A program made the translations under genes and the position numbers. The notes under the pieces were generated by a model. It worked only from the letters and a program-made list of their open reading frames with translations, was not told the DNA's origin and did not search any database. A stretch of 64,000 nucleotides of DNA from Coprinus comatus. Its lineage: Eukaryota; Basidiomycota; Agaricomycetes; Agaricales; Agaricaceae. This document shows positions 1-12,200 of the stretch, piece after piece. The stretch is taken from assembly GCA_034638255.1 (NCBI GenBank), contig JAWPGT010000002.1, positions 2,286,501 to 2,350,500 of the forward strand, given 5' to 3'. The stretch's first letter is position 1. Every line of letters begins with the position of its first letter.

Positions 1-510
1 GTCGATTCCTTTGATGGTTCCAAGTCGGTATTATCTTATGCTGGCTGGACAACGTATGTTTTTAAGGTTGAAGACTAGTATATGTGTTATATTGATTTCA
101 ACGTTGCACCATGATGGCAGATGGCTCATAGTCATGTCTTACCTCGGTGTAAGTCTATATCTAATTCTATTCAACCTGGCGATACTGAGGAGCATTACGT
201 TCATAAACAGGGAACTCGCTTGATCTTGAATCTACGTGAAGCAAATTGGAAGCTCACAGGGGGGAGCTCAGTAGCTCAACAACTAGCTTCTATACGTTTT
301 GGCGGAAACCCTGGCGGTTCCAGTTCCAGGGGAACTGATAATAGTCAATTTGGGCCAGATACTAGCCAAGCTGAATATGATGACGACCCGAGTGACGATG
401 ATGGTCATAATCATGATCATGATGAACCAAGAGTGGTAGTGGAGTCTGTGCGAAACCATACCGGTGCTCAACATGATGCTGAAGGCAATATAAAAGAGGT
501 GTTGCGTTAG
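1..510 (+). CDS. 3' end of a hypothetical (probably membrane) protein
   Basis: Partial gene entering from the left edge. Three exons join in one frame: 1-53, 121-148 and 211-510, with GT-AG introns 54-120 and 149-210 (donors GTATGT and GTAAGT). The first two visible exons encode hydrophobic or aromatic peptide (YAGWTTWLIVMSYLGG), followed by RLILNLREANW and then a hydrophilic Ser/Gly/Asp/His-rich tail ending in IKEVLR. A last membrane helix followed by a short cytosolic tail is the pattern of many basidiomycete multi-pass membrane proteins of the DUF6533 kind, but that assignment is only a guess. The ATG at position 121 is not a start: it lies directly behind an acceptor and opens the wrong frame for the upstream exon. 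Confidence 0.5.
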
Positions 511-1155
511 GTGTGCCACTTATATACTACAGTGTTGTTTGGTGATATATACTTATTGCTCAAGTACTATTGTATGTATGGAAGATAGTATATAATTTGG
601 TCGATCTGGAAACGTGTAAATCAGCTTATAGGTGATTATATTTTACATTTGTGGCTCAGACCGGATTTTGGAGTTTTACATAAAGTGAAACCCACACCAA
701 AAGCCAAAGTTCCGCTGAAAGCAACGATGTAATAAAGATTAAACACTTTGAGAATTTACCAGCCCGATATTACATGGTCCAGTGATAAGTAGTGTGGTGA
801 TTAATGGCGTACAACAGATTCTCGGTGAGTGTTTTTTTATTGCAACACTGAATCGAGTATCATAGCTACTCTTTAACAAGGGACATTTGATTTTGGACAT
901 ACATAGGGCCGTTTTAATCTCATAGAAGGCTCTGTCACTCGATTATGACCTCTTTGTATTTTGGTGGGGGTATAAAGGTAGATGGTAAGATGAACATGAT
1001 CCACGAAACAATGATCATGATGATGAACCAAGAGCGATGGGGGTAGTGGATATTACTACATATACTGAACGTATATTCATCTACAAAGCTCAAGTCAATT
1101 GGACATGATACAAACAAATTATCATACATACATTTACAGACCATATTATCATCGA
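511..1155. other. intergenic, with a short echo of the upstream exon
   Basis: No gene seen. Around 1008-1055 the sequence repeats part of the last exon of the preceding gene (compare 405-445): both contain gatgaaccaagag followed a few bases later by gtagtgga. This may be the remnant of a duplicated 3' end. Confidence 0.4.
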
Positions 1156-2054
1156 TCATCCCCAATACTCCTCAAGGAGGCCCTTAACAGAGGTCACAGC
1201 CACATGAGGCACAAGGTTATTTAGCACTGGAGAAAGGAACCCTTCTCCGTCGGCTAAGGAAAAAAGAACTTGGTTATAAAAACGCATTATCGGATCGTCT
1301 TTCAACTCCGCAATAGTTTTTAGAATGGTAGCTTTATCCAAATATTGGACTTCAAACTTCTCGCCCATAATTGTTTCTGCTTCACGGACGACTTGATTAT
1401 AGGTCGTGGTCTCTCCCACCATCTCCAGCTCCAACGGCCATGTTTCTTTTAATTTGACAGCAGCAGCAACGAGACGACCAACGTCCCGTAAAGTTGTGAA
1501 AGTGATTTTTCATCACCAGTACCAGGAATAATGGCCTTTCTCTGGTCGACGTAAACGACGAAGTAGCTCATCCTCAACGGTCCTTCATGTTTCTTTGGTG
1601 CACCTTGTACCAAGTAATCCATGAAAATACCATTATTGAACAAGGTATATTCCATCCCACTTTCCTTCAACTTCGCCCTTGTCTCTTCTTTAGGATCATA
1701 GAGTTTGTATGTATCATAAAATTTGGTAGAAAATGCGTATTCCGCAGGAGCGAAACGACGAACACCAGCAGATTTTGCTGCTTCGACGAGATTGAGGTTA
1801 GGAGTGGCTTCGGGGGACCATATGGTACTGATGACGGTATCAACGCCATTCAAAGCGGATGTGATATCAGGAATGGAATCATAATCGACAGATTTAATGA
1901 TTGCGCCATGGGTTGTGAGGTGGGAGAGCTTTGACGTGTCTGAAGATTTTCGAGTAAGAAGGATTAGCTCGACGTCCGAATCTTGAAGCAAAGCGGAAGA
2001 AATGGAGTCGCCTAATCCGTTTGTAACGCCAGCAACAGCAACGCGAATAGTCAT
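1156..2054 (-). CDS. NmrA-like / isoflavone-reductase-like NAD(P)-binding protein, one frame break
   Basis: The N-terminus (MTIRVAVAGVTNGLGDSI) is a Rossmann dinucleotide-binding start as in NmrA-like and isoflavone-reductase-like proteins. It is followed by LILLTRK (cofactor-selecting region), VDTVISTI and GVRRFAPAEY, all typical of this atypical short-chain reductase family; members are cytosolic NAD(P)(H)-dependent reductases or redox sensors. Length is about 298 residues, normal for the family, with no introns. The frame breaks in a run of five T (plus strand 1506-1510). Reading resumes one base off and gives DVGRLVAAAVKLKETWPLE and a normal C-terminus ending LLEEYWG. One extra base in the run restores a continuous protein, so this is either a consensus error or a very recent pseudogene. 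The substrate cannot be told from sequence. Confidence 0.8.
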
Positions 2055-2311
2055 TATAACGGTTTAATGTGTGTAAAATAGTTGTCCATTTTTATAATTC
2101 TGTCTTTTCCCCGCAGCAACAACTTGTATTACTGAGCTGCTTATGAATAGATGAAGGGTGACTAAGACTTAAATTGCTGACTGATTTGGGCGCCCCAAGC
2201 GGGGAATGTGGGGTTTTCCCTTTATGGCAAGAGGAAACAAGCGCAAAGGACACGTCGGGCGCAATTGTATTCGTTTTGCTCTGTACCAAAACCTCTTCTT
2301 CAGCTCTAGCA

Positions 2312-3411
2312 ATGTCGTATATGTTCTCCACTGGACTAGCATTCCAGGCGTATAACTGTGAGTCTGGACATGTTCTTTTTCCATCGTCGTCTAGCTCTGA
2401 TATCATATGCAATTTAGTGGCCCGAAAATGGTTAACTCTTCTCTCCATTGGTACAGCGCCAGCAACATTCTTTATAGACGCACCTTTTGGTCGGTTTGCA
2501 CCCAAGGAACACGGGTTCTTCGTATTTGATGGTATGATAGTTGTTCTGTTTTATATGAAATGCTAAAGTTAAAATCAGGACGCAAATCATGGATGTTAAT
2601 GGAGATAGTCTCGCCATTAGTTTTCATTTACTCTTTCATCACTGCACCTCTAGCATATCAAAACCCGGGTTTTCCCAGCGTAACGGCTCCCCGCGGACTC
2701 TTGGCTACACTCTTCTTGATTCATTATGCGAATCGCGCCATCGTCTCACCATTGCGCACCCCCTCACGATCCAAAGCCCACATCAGTGTAGCCTTTTCCG
2801 GGATCTTCTTCAATATCCTTAACGGTTTCATGTTGGGTTCCCATCTCTCCAGTCCCTTTACCATCCTATGGTTCAAGAATCCCTATTCCACTCAACGATG
2901 GGAATACAAAGTTGGCTTGGCATTATGGGTAATCGGCTTCATTGGAAATATAGTTCACGATGAAATCCTCCTCAATATCAGGCGTAAAGCCAGAGAAACT
3001 GGCAAAATCCGCGAACAGGATACCAGCAAACCAAAAGAGGAATACTATGGTATTCCACACGGTCTTCTCTACAATTATATCTCATATCCAAATTATTTCT
3101 GCGAATGGATTGAATGGTTGGGATTTGCACTCGCTGCTTCACCTTTGCCGATTTTAATCGATTGGAAATCCCTTTCCATCAAAGATGTCGCGTTTGCTCT
3201 GTCTCCGTCTTACCTCTACTCCGTCGCCAAGCATGTTGTATTGGAACCCGCAACTAATTTTGCGCCTAACCTTGCTCCCCCCTGGATCTTTTTCATTGCG
3301 GAAGTGTTGCTCATGTTCCCCCGCGCATATAGAGGTCATCTCTGGTACAAACAGAAATTTGGGGAGAATTATCCGAAAGATAGAAAAGTTGTTATACCGT
3401 TTTTATTGTAA
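2312..3411 (+). CDS. 3-oxo-5-alpha-steroid 4-dehydrogenase family protein
   Basis: Membrane-bound reductase of the steroid 5-alpha-reductase family, which uses NADPH to reduce a carbon-carbon double bond next to a carbonyl or thioester in the ER membrane. Exons: 2312-2357, 2418-2531 and 2579-3411; introns 2358-2417 (60 nt, GTGAGT donor, a multiple of three so readable through) and 2532-2578. The roughly 330 aa product has the family layout: an N-terminal helix, FIDAPFGRFAPK, then WMLMEIVSPLVF, several membrane segments, and the C-terminal cofactor region GIPHGLLYNYISYPNYFCEW with HLWYKQKFGENYPK near the end. The start at 2312 is chosen because, after removing the first intron, the N-terminus leads directly into RKWLTLLSIGTAP. 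Closest in type to SRD5A1-like fungal proteins; whether the substrate is a sterol or another lipid is unknown. Confidence 0.82.
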
Positions 3412-3523
3412 CGTACATACATGTCTTCCATCGCAGCTGCCTACTGCATGTTTTTGCCAATTCAAATAAAAGCATGATTCGAGTGAAAGTGAATGAATGG
3501 ACATCGCTAAAACAAAAAAGAAG

Positions 3524-3638
3524 TGACGAGAGTGGGATTCGAACCCACGCCCCGGAGGACCAGATTCCACACGGAAAGTTTGAACATCAAATGTTCGGAT
3601 CCTTAGTCTGGCGCCTTAGACCACTCGGCCATCTCGCC
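3524..3638 (-). tRNA. tRNA-Leu (AAG), with intron
   Basis: Read on the minus strand: acceptor GGCGAGA pairs with TCTCGTC, D-arm GGCCGAGTGGTCTAAGGC, anticodon stem CCAGA/TCTGG with loop CTAAGGA (anticodon AAG), a Leu-type long variable arm, and T-loop GGTTCGAATCC. An intron of about 35 nt follows the base 3' of the anticodon, the standard nuclear tRNA intron site. Very similar to the copies at 28804 and 31149. Confidence 0.9.
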
Positions 3639-6600
3639 AGTGAAACGCAAGAGGCAAGAGCAATATATAACCTACCAGCTGCTGTCACCATGCACCTACC
3701 ACTCTCCTCAACTCCAACATCCAATCCACATGGATTTTAAGTTCAAATGTGATGTTTCAATTGTCTAAGCTAGGTTTTAAACATAGAATAACTTTATCTT
3801 GAGACACTACTACGGATCAATTACATTGTCCTTTGTTCCGTTCCATAGCCGAGCCCGAAGATACAGGTAGAACACTGAACTAGAACGCTTTCTCTAAGAC
3901 ATATCAACAAGAGTTCAAAGACAACGCGACACACAGGTTTAGCAAGTTCGCCGACTTGTGGCCGATTCATTTGCTTCGTAAACCCGAGAAACAATATGAG
4001 GGCCGAAGGACCCACAGTGCATGCCATTTATCATCATATCCTTACTCCTATTGCAGTACTGCTATTATCTGTTTCCAGAAATATGTATTATGATTATAGA
4101 TCTATTTCTGAACTTCAATCGGTACTTTTGGGTTGGTAATTGTTGACGTGAAGAGCATTGATTAATTACCTGGGTAGAAATTGTGATGAATGATGTTCGT
4201 GCGCAATCATCAAATCGCCGAAGTATAGTATAAGAAGGTTACTCTTTTGTAATAGTACCCGTTCAACTCCTTTCTTCTTTTATCTCCGGCTGCATCCTCC
4301 ACATCATAACTGTACACATGCGCTGCGCATTTTTGATATCCAATACACCTTTACTATCGCGCTATTCCTTGTGATATTATATGAGGCCTATTGAATTACA
4401 ATGTGACTTGATTCGACTGCCATGCATTACGTGGCGTATCTTTTGACTTCTTGTACATTGTCAGTATGGCAAGTTAGTTAGGCTTCTTCTTGGTATTGGT
4501 TCTCACGGCGTTCTCAATATCAGCGAGATTGCTCTGTTGTCGGTAATGTACCAAGTACATGGCAGTCAGTAAGGTCGCTTGCCAAAGTTTCAAATGGACG
4601 GTGCGAGGTAGTTTAATTTACGAGAGAAAATGAAGCTGTTCTCATCATCAATTACGTTGATGTTCAATGAGCATTGACTCGCCACCCACAATTGAATATC
4701 CCAAGAATATTTGATTGAGTCGTAGTGAGTACTACTCGGTACCTAGTCAGGATTCAAGTTCCCGATTGTTTTTTTAGAAGTATTTTCGCATGGTTATCTT
4801 ACCGAACGCCTTCGGAGTGCTCTGGACCATCATCGTTAAGAAGAAAAGGAGTACTCCTTGGGAGAACTTATACTTATTCCCCCCTCTATGCCCGATTATT
4901 CTGGAAATCGGGCGTCACGGTCGAAAATATTACACACAGATGTCTAAAGGACTCGGATATACCCTGATATACCCTAACTTGTGCATAACAGCTCTGATCA
5001 TTGATCGGGGAATACTATATAGTAGTAAAAAAAGGGCTTACGTTTGTTTTAAAAGTCATAACTCTGGGTTTTTAACATTTAACCCACCGTGTAAGTAGTA
5101 AGCTGAGTACCCCCAGTTATTATTCTTTCAATAATATCGGCTGTCGACTGGCCAAGCTTCAAGGGCCCAAGGTTATGGTTGATCATCAGACGGGGTACTG
5201 ACATGCAAGTAGAAGTAGAGGAAGGGTTGTACTGTTTTTATTTTTATACTTCACAATCCTATCTAGTCTCTGGTCTCTCACATATGGGAAGGCTCAGAAA
5301 CAGAACCCACATCTTTTTGATTTCATATATTTAGAATGTTATTCCCGTGCAATAAATTCGCGCCGTTCGCCGTTCGCCCGCCCGGGTTTCTTGGACGAGA
5401 TTCAAATTTTTTATATATAACTCCTATAGGCTACTACTAAGGATTGAAAACGTGTGCCAATAGGTAGGGTGTGTGATATTTTGTTATTTTAGGGAACTAT
5501 TCTTAAGCTTCTTTTCCGCGCTGATCTAGATTAATTTAGATATTTCCTTCAAACTGGCATGGATAATGATTTCATGAATGATGAACAAGAAAAACATGAA
5601 CAACTTTAATAAGGATTTTTTTTTTGGAGCCTTTGACCGAAGCCGTGCCCGAATGTTTCGAACACTCATAGATATTTAGATTTGTTAAGATTGAATACAG
5701 TAGTAGCGTTATCTCCGTATTACATACATAGGTGTACTGCAGTGTTTAAAAAAAGGGTCTTTTGATCAATTCCTTTAAACTTGAGGTAGGGTCACGGATA
5801 TAGTGGGCGTCTTGGCATTGTCTGGGTAGTTAACCTTATCGGTATGTTTCGCGGGTATGTATTTATAATTAATGGAGGTCATTTTAGGGTAAATCGTGGA
5901 GATGAATAATGACTTGCTTGTCTTAAATTGTAAAGTAGTGTTTAAGTTACTAGAAAAAACTGATCACATGCGGTACGTTAGTAGAGATAATCTTTTTAGA
6001 TTAAACATTTACTACATATATAACACAGTACATGCTTTATACTAATTCTTTCACAAGGAACTCCGTCTCCTTCCAGCGTGAGACATATGAGAAAACCTAG
6101 TACATATTTAGTCCTCCTTAAATGATAGAAGAAGGATATACGGATATGATTCGGTGATAACTAGGAATAAAAACACTGATTAGTTTACATGTTCTGAGTA
6201 CATACATGGTGTGATCGAAGGGAAAATAGAAGTTCTCGGGCATCGAGCATGATTCATAATTCATCTACTTAACAGGACATCGTCATGTTATCACATATGA
6301 ATGTTTTTGAATCTGAGTATGACAATGACTCGGACATGAGGTCGGTGTCTTTTGTCATGATGAAAGGTATGAGAAACTGAACCTGTTAACGACTTTCGGG
6401 GGGGCTGATTTAATTTAGAGAGCATTGGAATTCTGAAATTGATTAGTGTTACTAGTAGTCTCTCTGTCTCACTCTCTTGTTTGGAGTTGCCGCGCCCGCG
6501 AACAGATAAAACAAAACTTGAGACATACAGCATAATCATGTTATATCATGATGTATATTTAGCCTTGGCGTCGGAGGGGGAAGAAAAAGGAGATATTTGA

Positions 6601-8526
6601 AGAACTTGATTCTTGAATTAGAAGCATTCGGTCGACGGTGATAATTTGTATAACTAAGGAATGAAAAATGACATAGAAGTTCTCGGGCATGGATTTGAGC
6701 ATGCCATATTTTACGAACATCATCCGATGATAATAACATGACCCGTTAGAGATGGCAATACCATTAGGGCCGGGCGCCCGCTCTATGTAAGAATTTCACC
6801 ATTTATGGGTGTGGGTTTGAGATATTATAGATCTACACTACTTACATACGATTTGAAAGAACGGATTTATACATACGGCCCGTAAATCCAGTTAATCAAC
6901 ATAGGAATCATGATATTTGCAAAACCTAGAACCTCCCCATTTATGCTTTGCTTACGTTCTTACATTCAGAAAAACTCAGGCCACAAACTCACCCTTTCTA
7001 AATGAGCGATTGAATGCCGATACTGAAGCCATGAACGAGATAATATATTTGATCCCAATTGGATCATCCATTAATAGACGGATGAAATGTGCTGTGGAGC
7101 TACGAAAGTTATTTTATCATGTTTTCTTTTGTTTTCAAATGAAGAAGTCGAAGCATGTTCTTTTATGAAAAAAGCCTCCGTAATCATTGTCATCGTTGAC
7201 CGAGACCGAGGGGGCACTCCTAATAAAAACCAATCAAGATGCCGGAAATGGCCCTGTAGTAGTATAGCCTTGCATCTGAATCTATCATAAATACAGATCT
7301 AAACGTGCCCAGAGAGAATGTGTGTGGTGTATACCCACACTTGGAATAGATCATGATAAATTAGTAGGACTCAGGATCATCAACCTTCATGACAAGTTAT
7401 AACGAGAGTGAGAGTGTCATTGTTGACCGAGACCGAGGCTTAATTAAAAACTTGGAAGATGAAAGATGAAGACCTATTCTTGTTATACGAATAAATATAA
7501 GTCATGGGGCTACCGCCACTTGGCAGATAAAATGGGATATGGTTAGTTCCAACTTTCAAGTTTAAAATACATCACATATGACATTTTAGAATATTTCCGA
7601 ATGCGTGCATGCGCCATGGGTCGAGTTAAAAATAGCTGAAGATTATTCTGAAATCAGTAGTCTAATGCAGCACTTGCAAAATATTAAGATTACACATTGA
7701 CCAGGAAACACCACGGTTACCAACAAAATCATCAGTGATCATGAAAATCACAACACTCATGAAAAGAAGATTTCGACAGAGTGAAACGGGAACAGAAACG
7801 GAAACTGTAAGACTTGAATAACGCATGGGTGCTTGGTCAATAATTTTATTTTTTAGTCGTTTGTTGTGTAGAAGTTCTCGTGCACATGCATAAGATGATC
7901 AGTATGGGTATAAGACATAAGGTACATTGTATCTTCTTAAAAACGGTACTTGAAACTCTGATTAGACTTGGAATAGGTTCCGATATATGCCGATTGGATG
8001 AGAAGTACGATAGGACAACGTGGATAAAGAAAGAAAAAAAGAAAGGAGAGTAAGCAAAATAAACAAGTACAAAAGGGTTTAAGATCAAAAAGGGCCGACT
8101 AAAATTGAATATCGGTAAGTAATGATGTCAACAATGCATCCAATAGGATCGAATGGGCCGGGACTGGAGCGTGATGAATTGATAGATTTCATATTCGGAA
8201 GTTGCAAGAGTTCGGGTATTTGGGAGAAGAGCAATGGGGTAGAGAGATGCGATGGAATCGTACATTTGCATTCGATCTGGCCTGGATGCAGAAGGACGGG
8301 ATTGAAAAGTGGGCTGATAATCGGAATGGATCATTCCGGTGAATCATGCAAAGGAGGGAAAGTGGCGGTGGGGTTGTGCGATTGGGACCTGAGTGTGAGA
8401 GGAGAGTAATAATGCGGGGTGTCCAGAAAAGGCACGCGAATAACCATATTTGGAGCCGGGACCGGTGGAGGGGATTTAAAGGCCGACGCCGAGCCCATCA
8501 CATCTAGGGTTGAGATCAGTTGTGCT
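3639..8526. other. gene-poor stretch of about 4.9 kb
   Basis: No gene could be supported on either strand; open frames are short and lack family features or good splice-linked exons. It holds a few short internal repeats: atagaagttctcgggcat at 6226-6243 and 6673-6690 (a diverged third copy near 7869-7887), and a 24-base motif containing gttgaccgagaccgagg at 7188-7211 and 7415-7438. The sequence is AT-rich and looks like decayed DNA, but no complete mobile element was recognised. Confidence 0.5.
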
Positions 8527-9036
8527 CTAGATACCGTGCTCACTGCCTACCGTAACCTCCACGATAGACGACTGTTGCGATGCTGTCGACGCTGCTGCCG
8601 ACCCCGTGTCTTTGTCCACCGCCCGCATCACACACGTCCCTGGCCCACTTTCCGTGCTGACCAGAAACACACATATCTTCAAGTTGTCGTCATATTCCAG
8701 TGTACAAGTAAAGTCTTCGTTCCATGTCCGTCCGCTCTTCTTCCAGCGCCAGGTGACGCTGGCCGACGTTGTCACTGAGCGCGAGGCAACGCACACATGC
8801 GTATTGTGCTGGGTCATTGATATCCGCTCCCAGTGAGTAGCAAGTAGATCAAAGTAAGAGCGGATGGCATTGAGTCCATGGAGACGAGATGTGTGGGGGT
8901 GAGGACATGTCTTTGGGGCGTGCTGGATGACAACGGGGTGGGTTGTGGAGAAGTATGCGAGCAGGACGAGTGCTGGCTGGTTTGCAGCCAGAGCACGGAA
9001 GAATTTGTCGGTTGCAGAAGTAAGCTGAGAATCCAT
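8527..9036 (-). CDS. SnoaL-like / NTF2-like fold protein (hypothetical)
   Basis: A single-exon frame of about 169 aa starting MDSQLTSATDKFFRAL. The N-terminal helix, LLAYFSTTHPVVIQHAP, then GLNAIRSYFDLLATHWERISM and later strands VTWRWKKSGRTWNEDFTCTL are the arrangement of SnoaL-like / NTF2-like alpha+beta barrel proteins, a broad fold for small-molecule binding or catalysis. An in-frame ATG at 9063 would add nine residues; the internal one fits better because related short proteins start just before the first helix. It is divergent from the large Ser-rich gene with about 170 bp between start codons. No specific function can be given. Confidence 0.65.
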   Translation of the reverse strand: MDSQLTSATDKFFRALAANQPALVLLAYFSTTHPVVIQHAPKTCPHPHTSRLHGLNAIRSYFDLLATHWERISMTQHNTHVCVASRSVTTSASVTWRWKKSGRTWNEDFTCTLEYDDNLKICVFLVSTESGPGTCVMRAVDKDTGSAAASTASQQSSIVEVTVGSEHGI

Positions 9037-9205
9037 GCCAATATCCCATACGCCCGATGGCATATATGTACTATTACAATGTCACGTGACTCTTTACCTC
9101 TCGCCCGTCGCCGTCCGTTTTATCCGCCGTCGTCGCGCAGCCCGACGAGCATCACGCTGTCCATGCCACTCCCCCGCCGCAGCACTACCTCTTGACACCA
9201 CACAC

Positions 9206-12200
9206 ATGCCTCCCCGCCTGTCTATTAGAAGCAATCCGAATACAAGACCACTGTCTGCCATCTATATTGGCAACCAGTCCAACGGCGACCACGGCACCAA
9301 CAACAGCAGCTACACATCCAGCGGCTCCATCATTGCCACCCTCACCACATCCAGCATCCTTCCAGACCTTCCAGAGCCCCCAAGTCCAGTCAGCTCTACA
9401 GGATCAGGTCTTCCTTCTCCTCCTGCGACAAACTCCACAGGCAGCGGCAGCACAGGAGATCCAGCAAGCATCGCCCTCCGTAGGCAAGCACAACCCACAA
9501 TGTCTCACCCACAAAGCACGAGTTCGCGGAGTAGTAGTCGATTATCATTTCAGGTCGATGACGACGGCGAGCTCGACGAGGACCAGACGATGAGGATCAA
9601 AGTGGGTCCCTCGCCAGAGTCTGCCCTCCAACGAGCTCGAAACCTTGTTGAAAGGAATAAAATTGCAAGTATTTTCTTCTGTTTTCTATCTTTTTTGTTC
9701 TTTGTGGCTGAACTGAAACTTGTCTAGCAACTGGACAAAATGGCGTCTGGAAGGCTTAGCTCAGCGTCCAGTTCATCCTCCTCTCGTCTAAACCACCGAT
9801 ACTCCATGCCAGACGCAGCTCAGGCGCTTTCAGGTTCTGAGACTGAACGAGAGGGCGACGCTCCCATTGTCCATTCAACAACATCCACTACGTCTTCCGG
9901 AACAAAATCATCCACTCAAACAGGTCGTATTCGACTCTCTTCAGCACCAAACTCACCCCATCGCCTACGAAAAGACTCTCCCACTCGACGGCGCAAACGC
10001 ATGTCATTGGCCAGCACGAGCTCTCAGGGCATGTCTGACGATGAAGATGACACTAAAGATAACCAAAGATACGATGTCGGCACTACTCGAGATCAGATAC
10101 GAGACCGACAGAACTCAACGCTTAAAGATTCGCCTCGGACACCGGTTGTCAATCTTAACAGCCCTAAAAAATCCCCCACTGCAGGCACAAAACGACGTAG
10201 CGCGCTGCCTCGCGAGTTCCGTGAGGGTTCCGCAGACCAAGTCAGCCTCTTCGCTTTTTTTTAATCTCATTTTTATTCATTTTTTTTTACTAGCAATATC
10301 CCAATCCATCAAACTCGGACCCACCACCACATACACCATATCGCCAGACATCATCATCAGCTTCCATGAGCACACTAGGTCGCAGATCCACACTACGAAC
10401 TCAACGTGGATTGAGTGACGATTTACGAAATACACCTTCATATTCTGCTTCTACTTCATCTTTACGTTCTCGAGTCCATACTCCAAATAATAACACCAAT
10501 GCAGCGACACCACCTTCATCAGCAACTTCCACCAAATTGACGCATACATTTGATGATTCTCCTACCCTTATGAGGTCTAGTACAATTGGCAGACAGCATA
10601 CACCTGGAAGTGGAAGAAGACAACAGTTGAGAGGCGGTAGTGCGGAGAGTGCTTTAGGTTCTGGCAGGAGTCTTGTTGGAGAAGGTTTAAGAGCGGCTGG
10701 TTTGGGTATACGCAAGGAGAGAGAGAGAACAATTAATGAGTCTGAAGCTGTTACTGGTAAGGCTGGTCAGAATGATGTATTTGGTAGAGATGGGCAGAGG
10801 AGAGTGGATTGGAGTCCAGAGAGTACAGAATCACTGGCGAGGCAGCAGAGGAGATCATTGGTTCCTGAACCTCAAAGAGCATCAACCTCGATGGCTGATT
10901 ATTCGTATACCTCTCGCTCTCGTCATCCAGATATGTCTGAAGACGAAACGGATGGAGAAGAGAGAGTGGAAAGAGTGTTAAGAACAAGGAAAAGCGCTTT
11001 TCCAGTCCTTGCTTCTCGTGAGGCTTCACTTAGTAGGAAAGAACAGACTTTGGCAGAGAGAGAAAGGGAGCTAGCCAGGAGAGAAAGGGAACTTGAGAGA
11101 GAAAGGGCAGGATCAGTGCTTGAAAGACATCATACACCTTCACCATTCTCTACTGCTACAACACGCGACCGATATTCAAGTCCGTATGGGACGATGAAAA
11201 GAAAACACGCTGTGCCAGCGTCCTCTGGTCAGGTACAAAACACAGGACAATCTTCAAGTCAATCTGAACATGCTAGACTTATGGTCGATTCTCTTACAAT
11301 GTTTGAATCTCAAATCAACAAACTTGCACCACTACTTAATTACACTGGACAATCTGGTAATCACGCGGAGATGTTGATGCGGAATGCTCAAACACTTGTA
11401 GTTTCAGCTGAAAAGTTGAGTACAATGATGAGAAGTGGGAATGCTAAAGCTTTGGATGCTCAGATTGAAGCTGAGGTTGATGGAGATCTTATACCTCATA
11501 TTGGGGGTGGTAGTAATTCCCAACAACAATCTTTGGTAGAAGTTTGGAGAAAAATCGGGGGAGATTATAGGGAAGGAGTTAGGGTTAGCGATGAACTTGT
11601 TAGGGCTTTGACAGGTTTATTGTTGGGTGTTGGAAGAGTGATGAAAGATTATTCTTCTTCACATAATACAGGAGGATCCGCGACAGGTTCGGAGACGGGA
11701 AGTGTTGGAACTTGGAGTAATCATGGAGGAAGTCCGCAAGTGCATGCCCGAAGCATAAGTTTAAACGATGATGACATGAGATTAAGAGGGAGCATGAGTC
11801 CAGAGTCATGTCAAACGGGCAGTGGTAAAGGGGATCGTAGTGAAAGGGGAAGTGTAAGAAGAGAATCGAGGAGAAGTTGGGAACCTAGCGAAGGAAAAAG
11901 CTCAGCGAGTAATGCAAGTGCAAGCACCGGTACTGGTAGCCGAGAAGAGGCATTAAGGAGATTGGCAGGCGTTCGGTCCGATAGTCCACTTGCAAGAGCT
12001 TCTCCAGCCTTCCAGGCTGTACGAGAGTTGGATCGATTAGAAACTGCTTCGCCTGCGTTTGGCATTGCAGCTGGTGTTGGTGCTACTGGTGCTGCTTCGA
12101 ATGCGACTTCGACCTCGGCGCTCGGCTTACCGAGAGTGAATATTCCCAGTGTTAGAAGATTGTTTGCGCCAAGTCAACAAAGGGAGATGGCGCTTGTTCA

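Noticed and set aside
121..510. A 129-codon frame starting with ATG at 121
   Set aside because: The ATG follows an acceptor AG; the correct frame there is one base later and continues the upstream exon, and an intron 149-210 interrupts this frame.
5370..5395. GC-rich tandem cgccgttcgccgttcgcccg as a repeat element
   Set aside because: Only two and a half short units; no copies seen elsewhere in the window.
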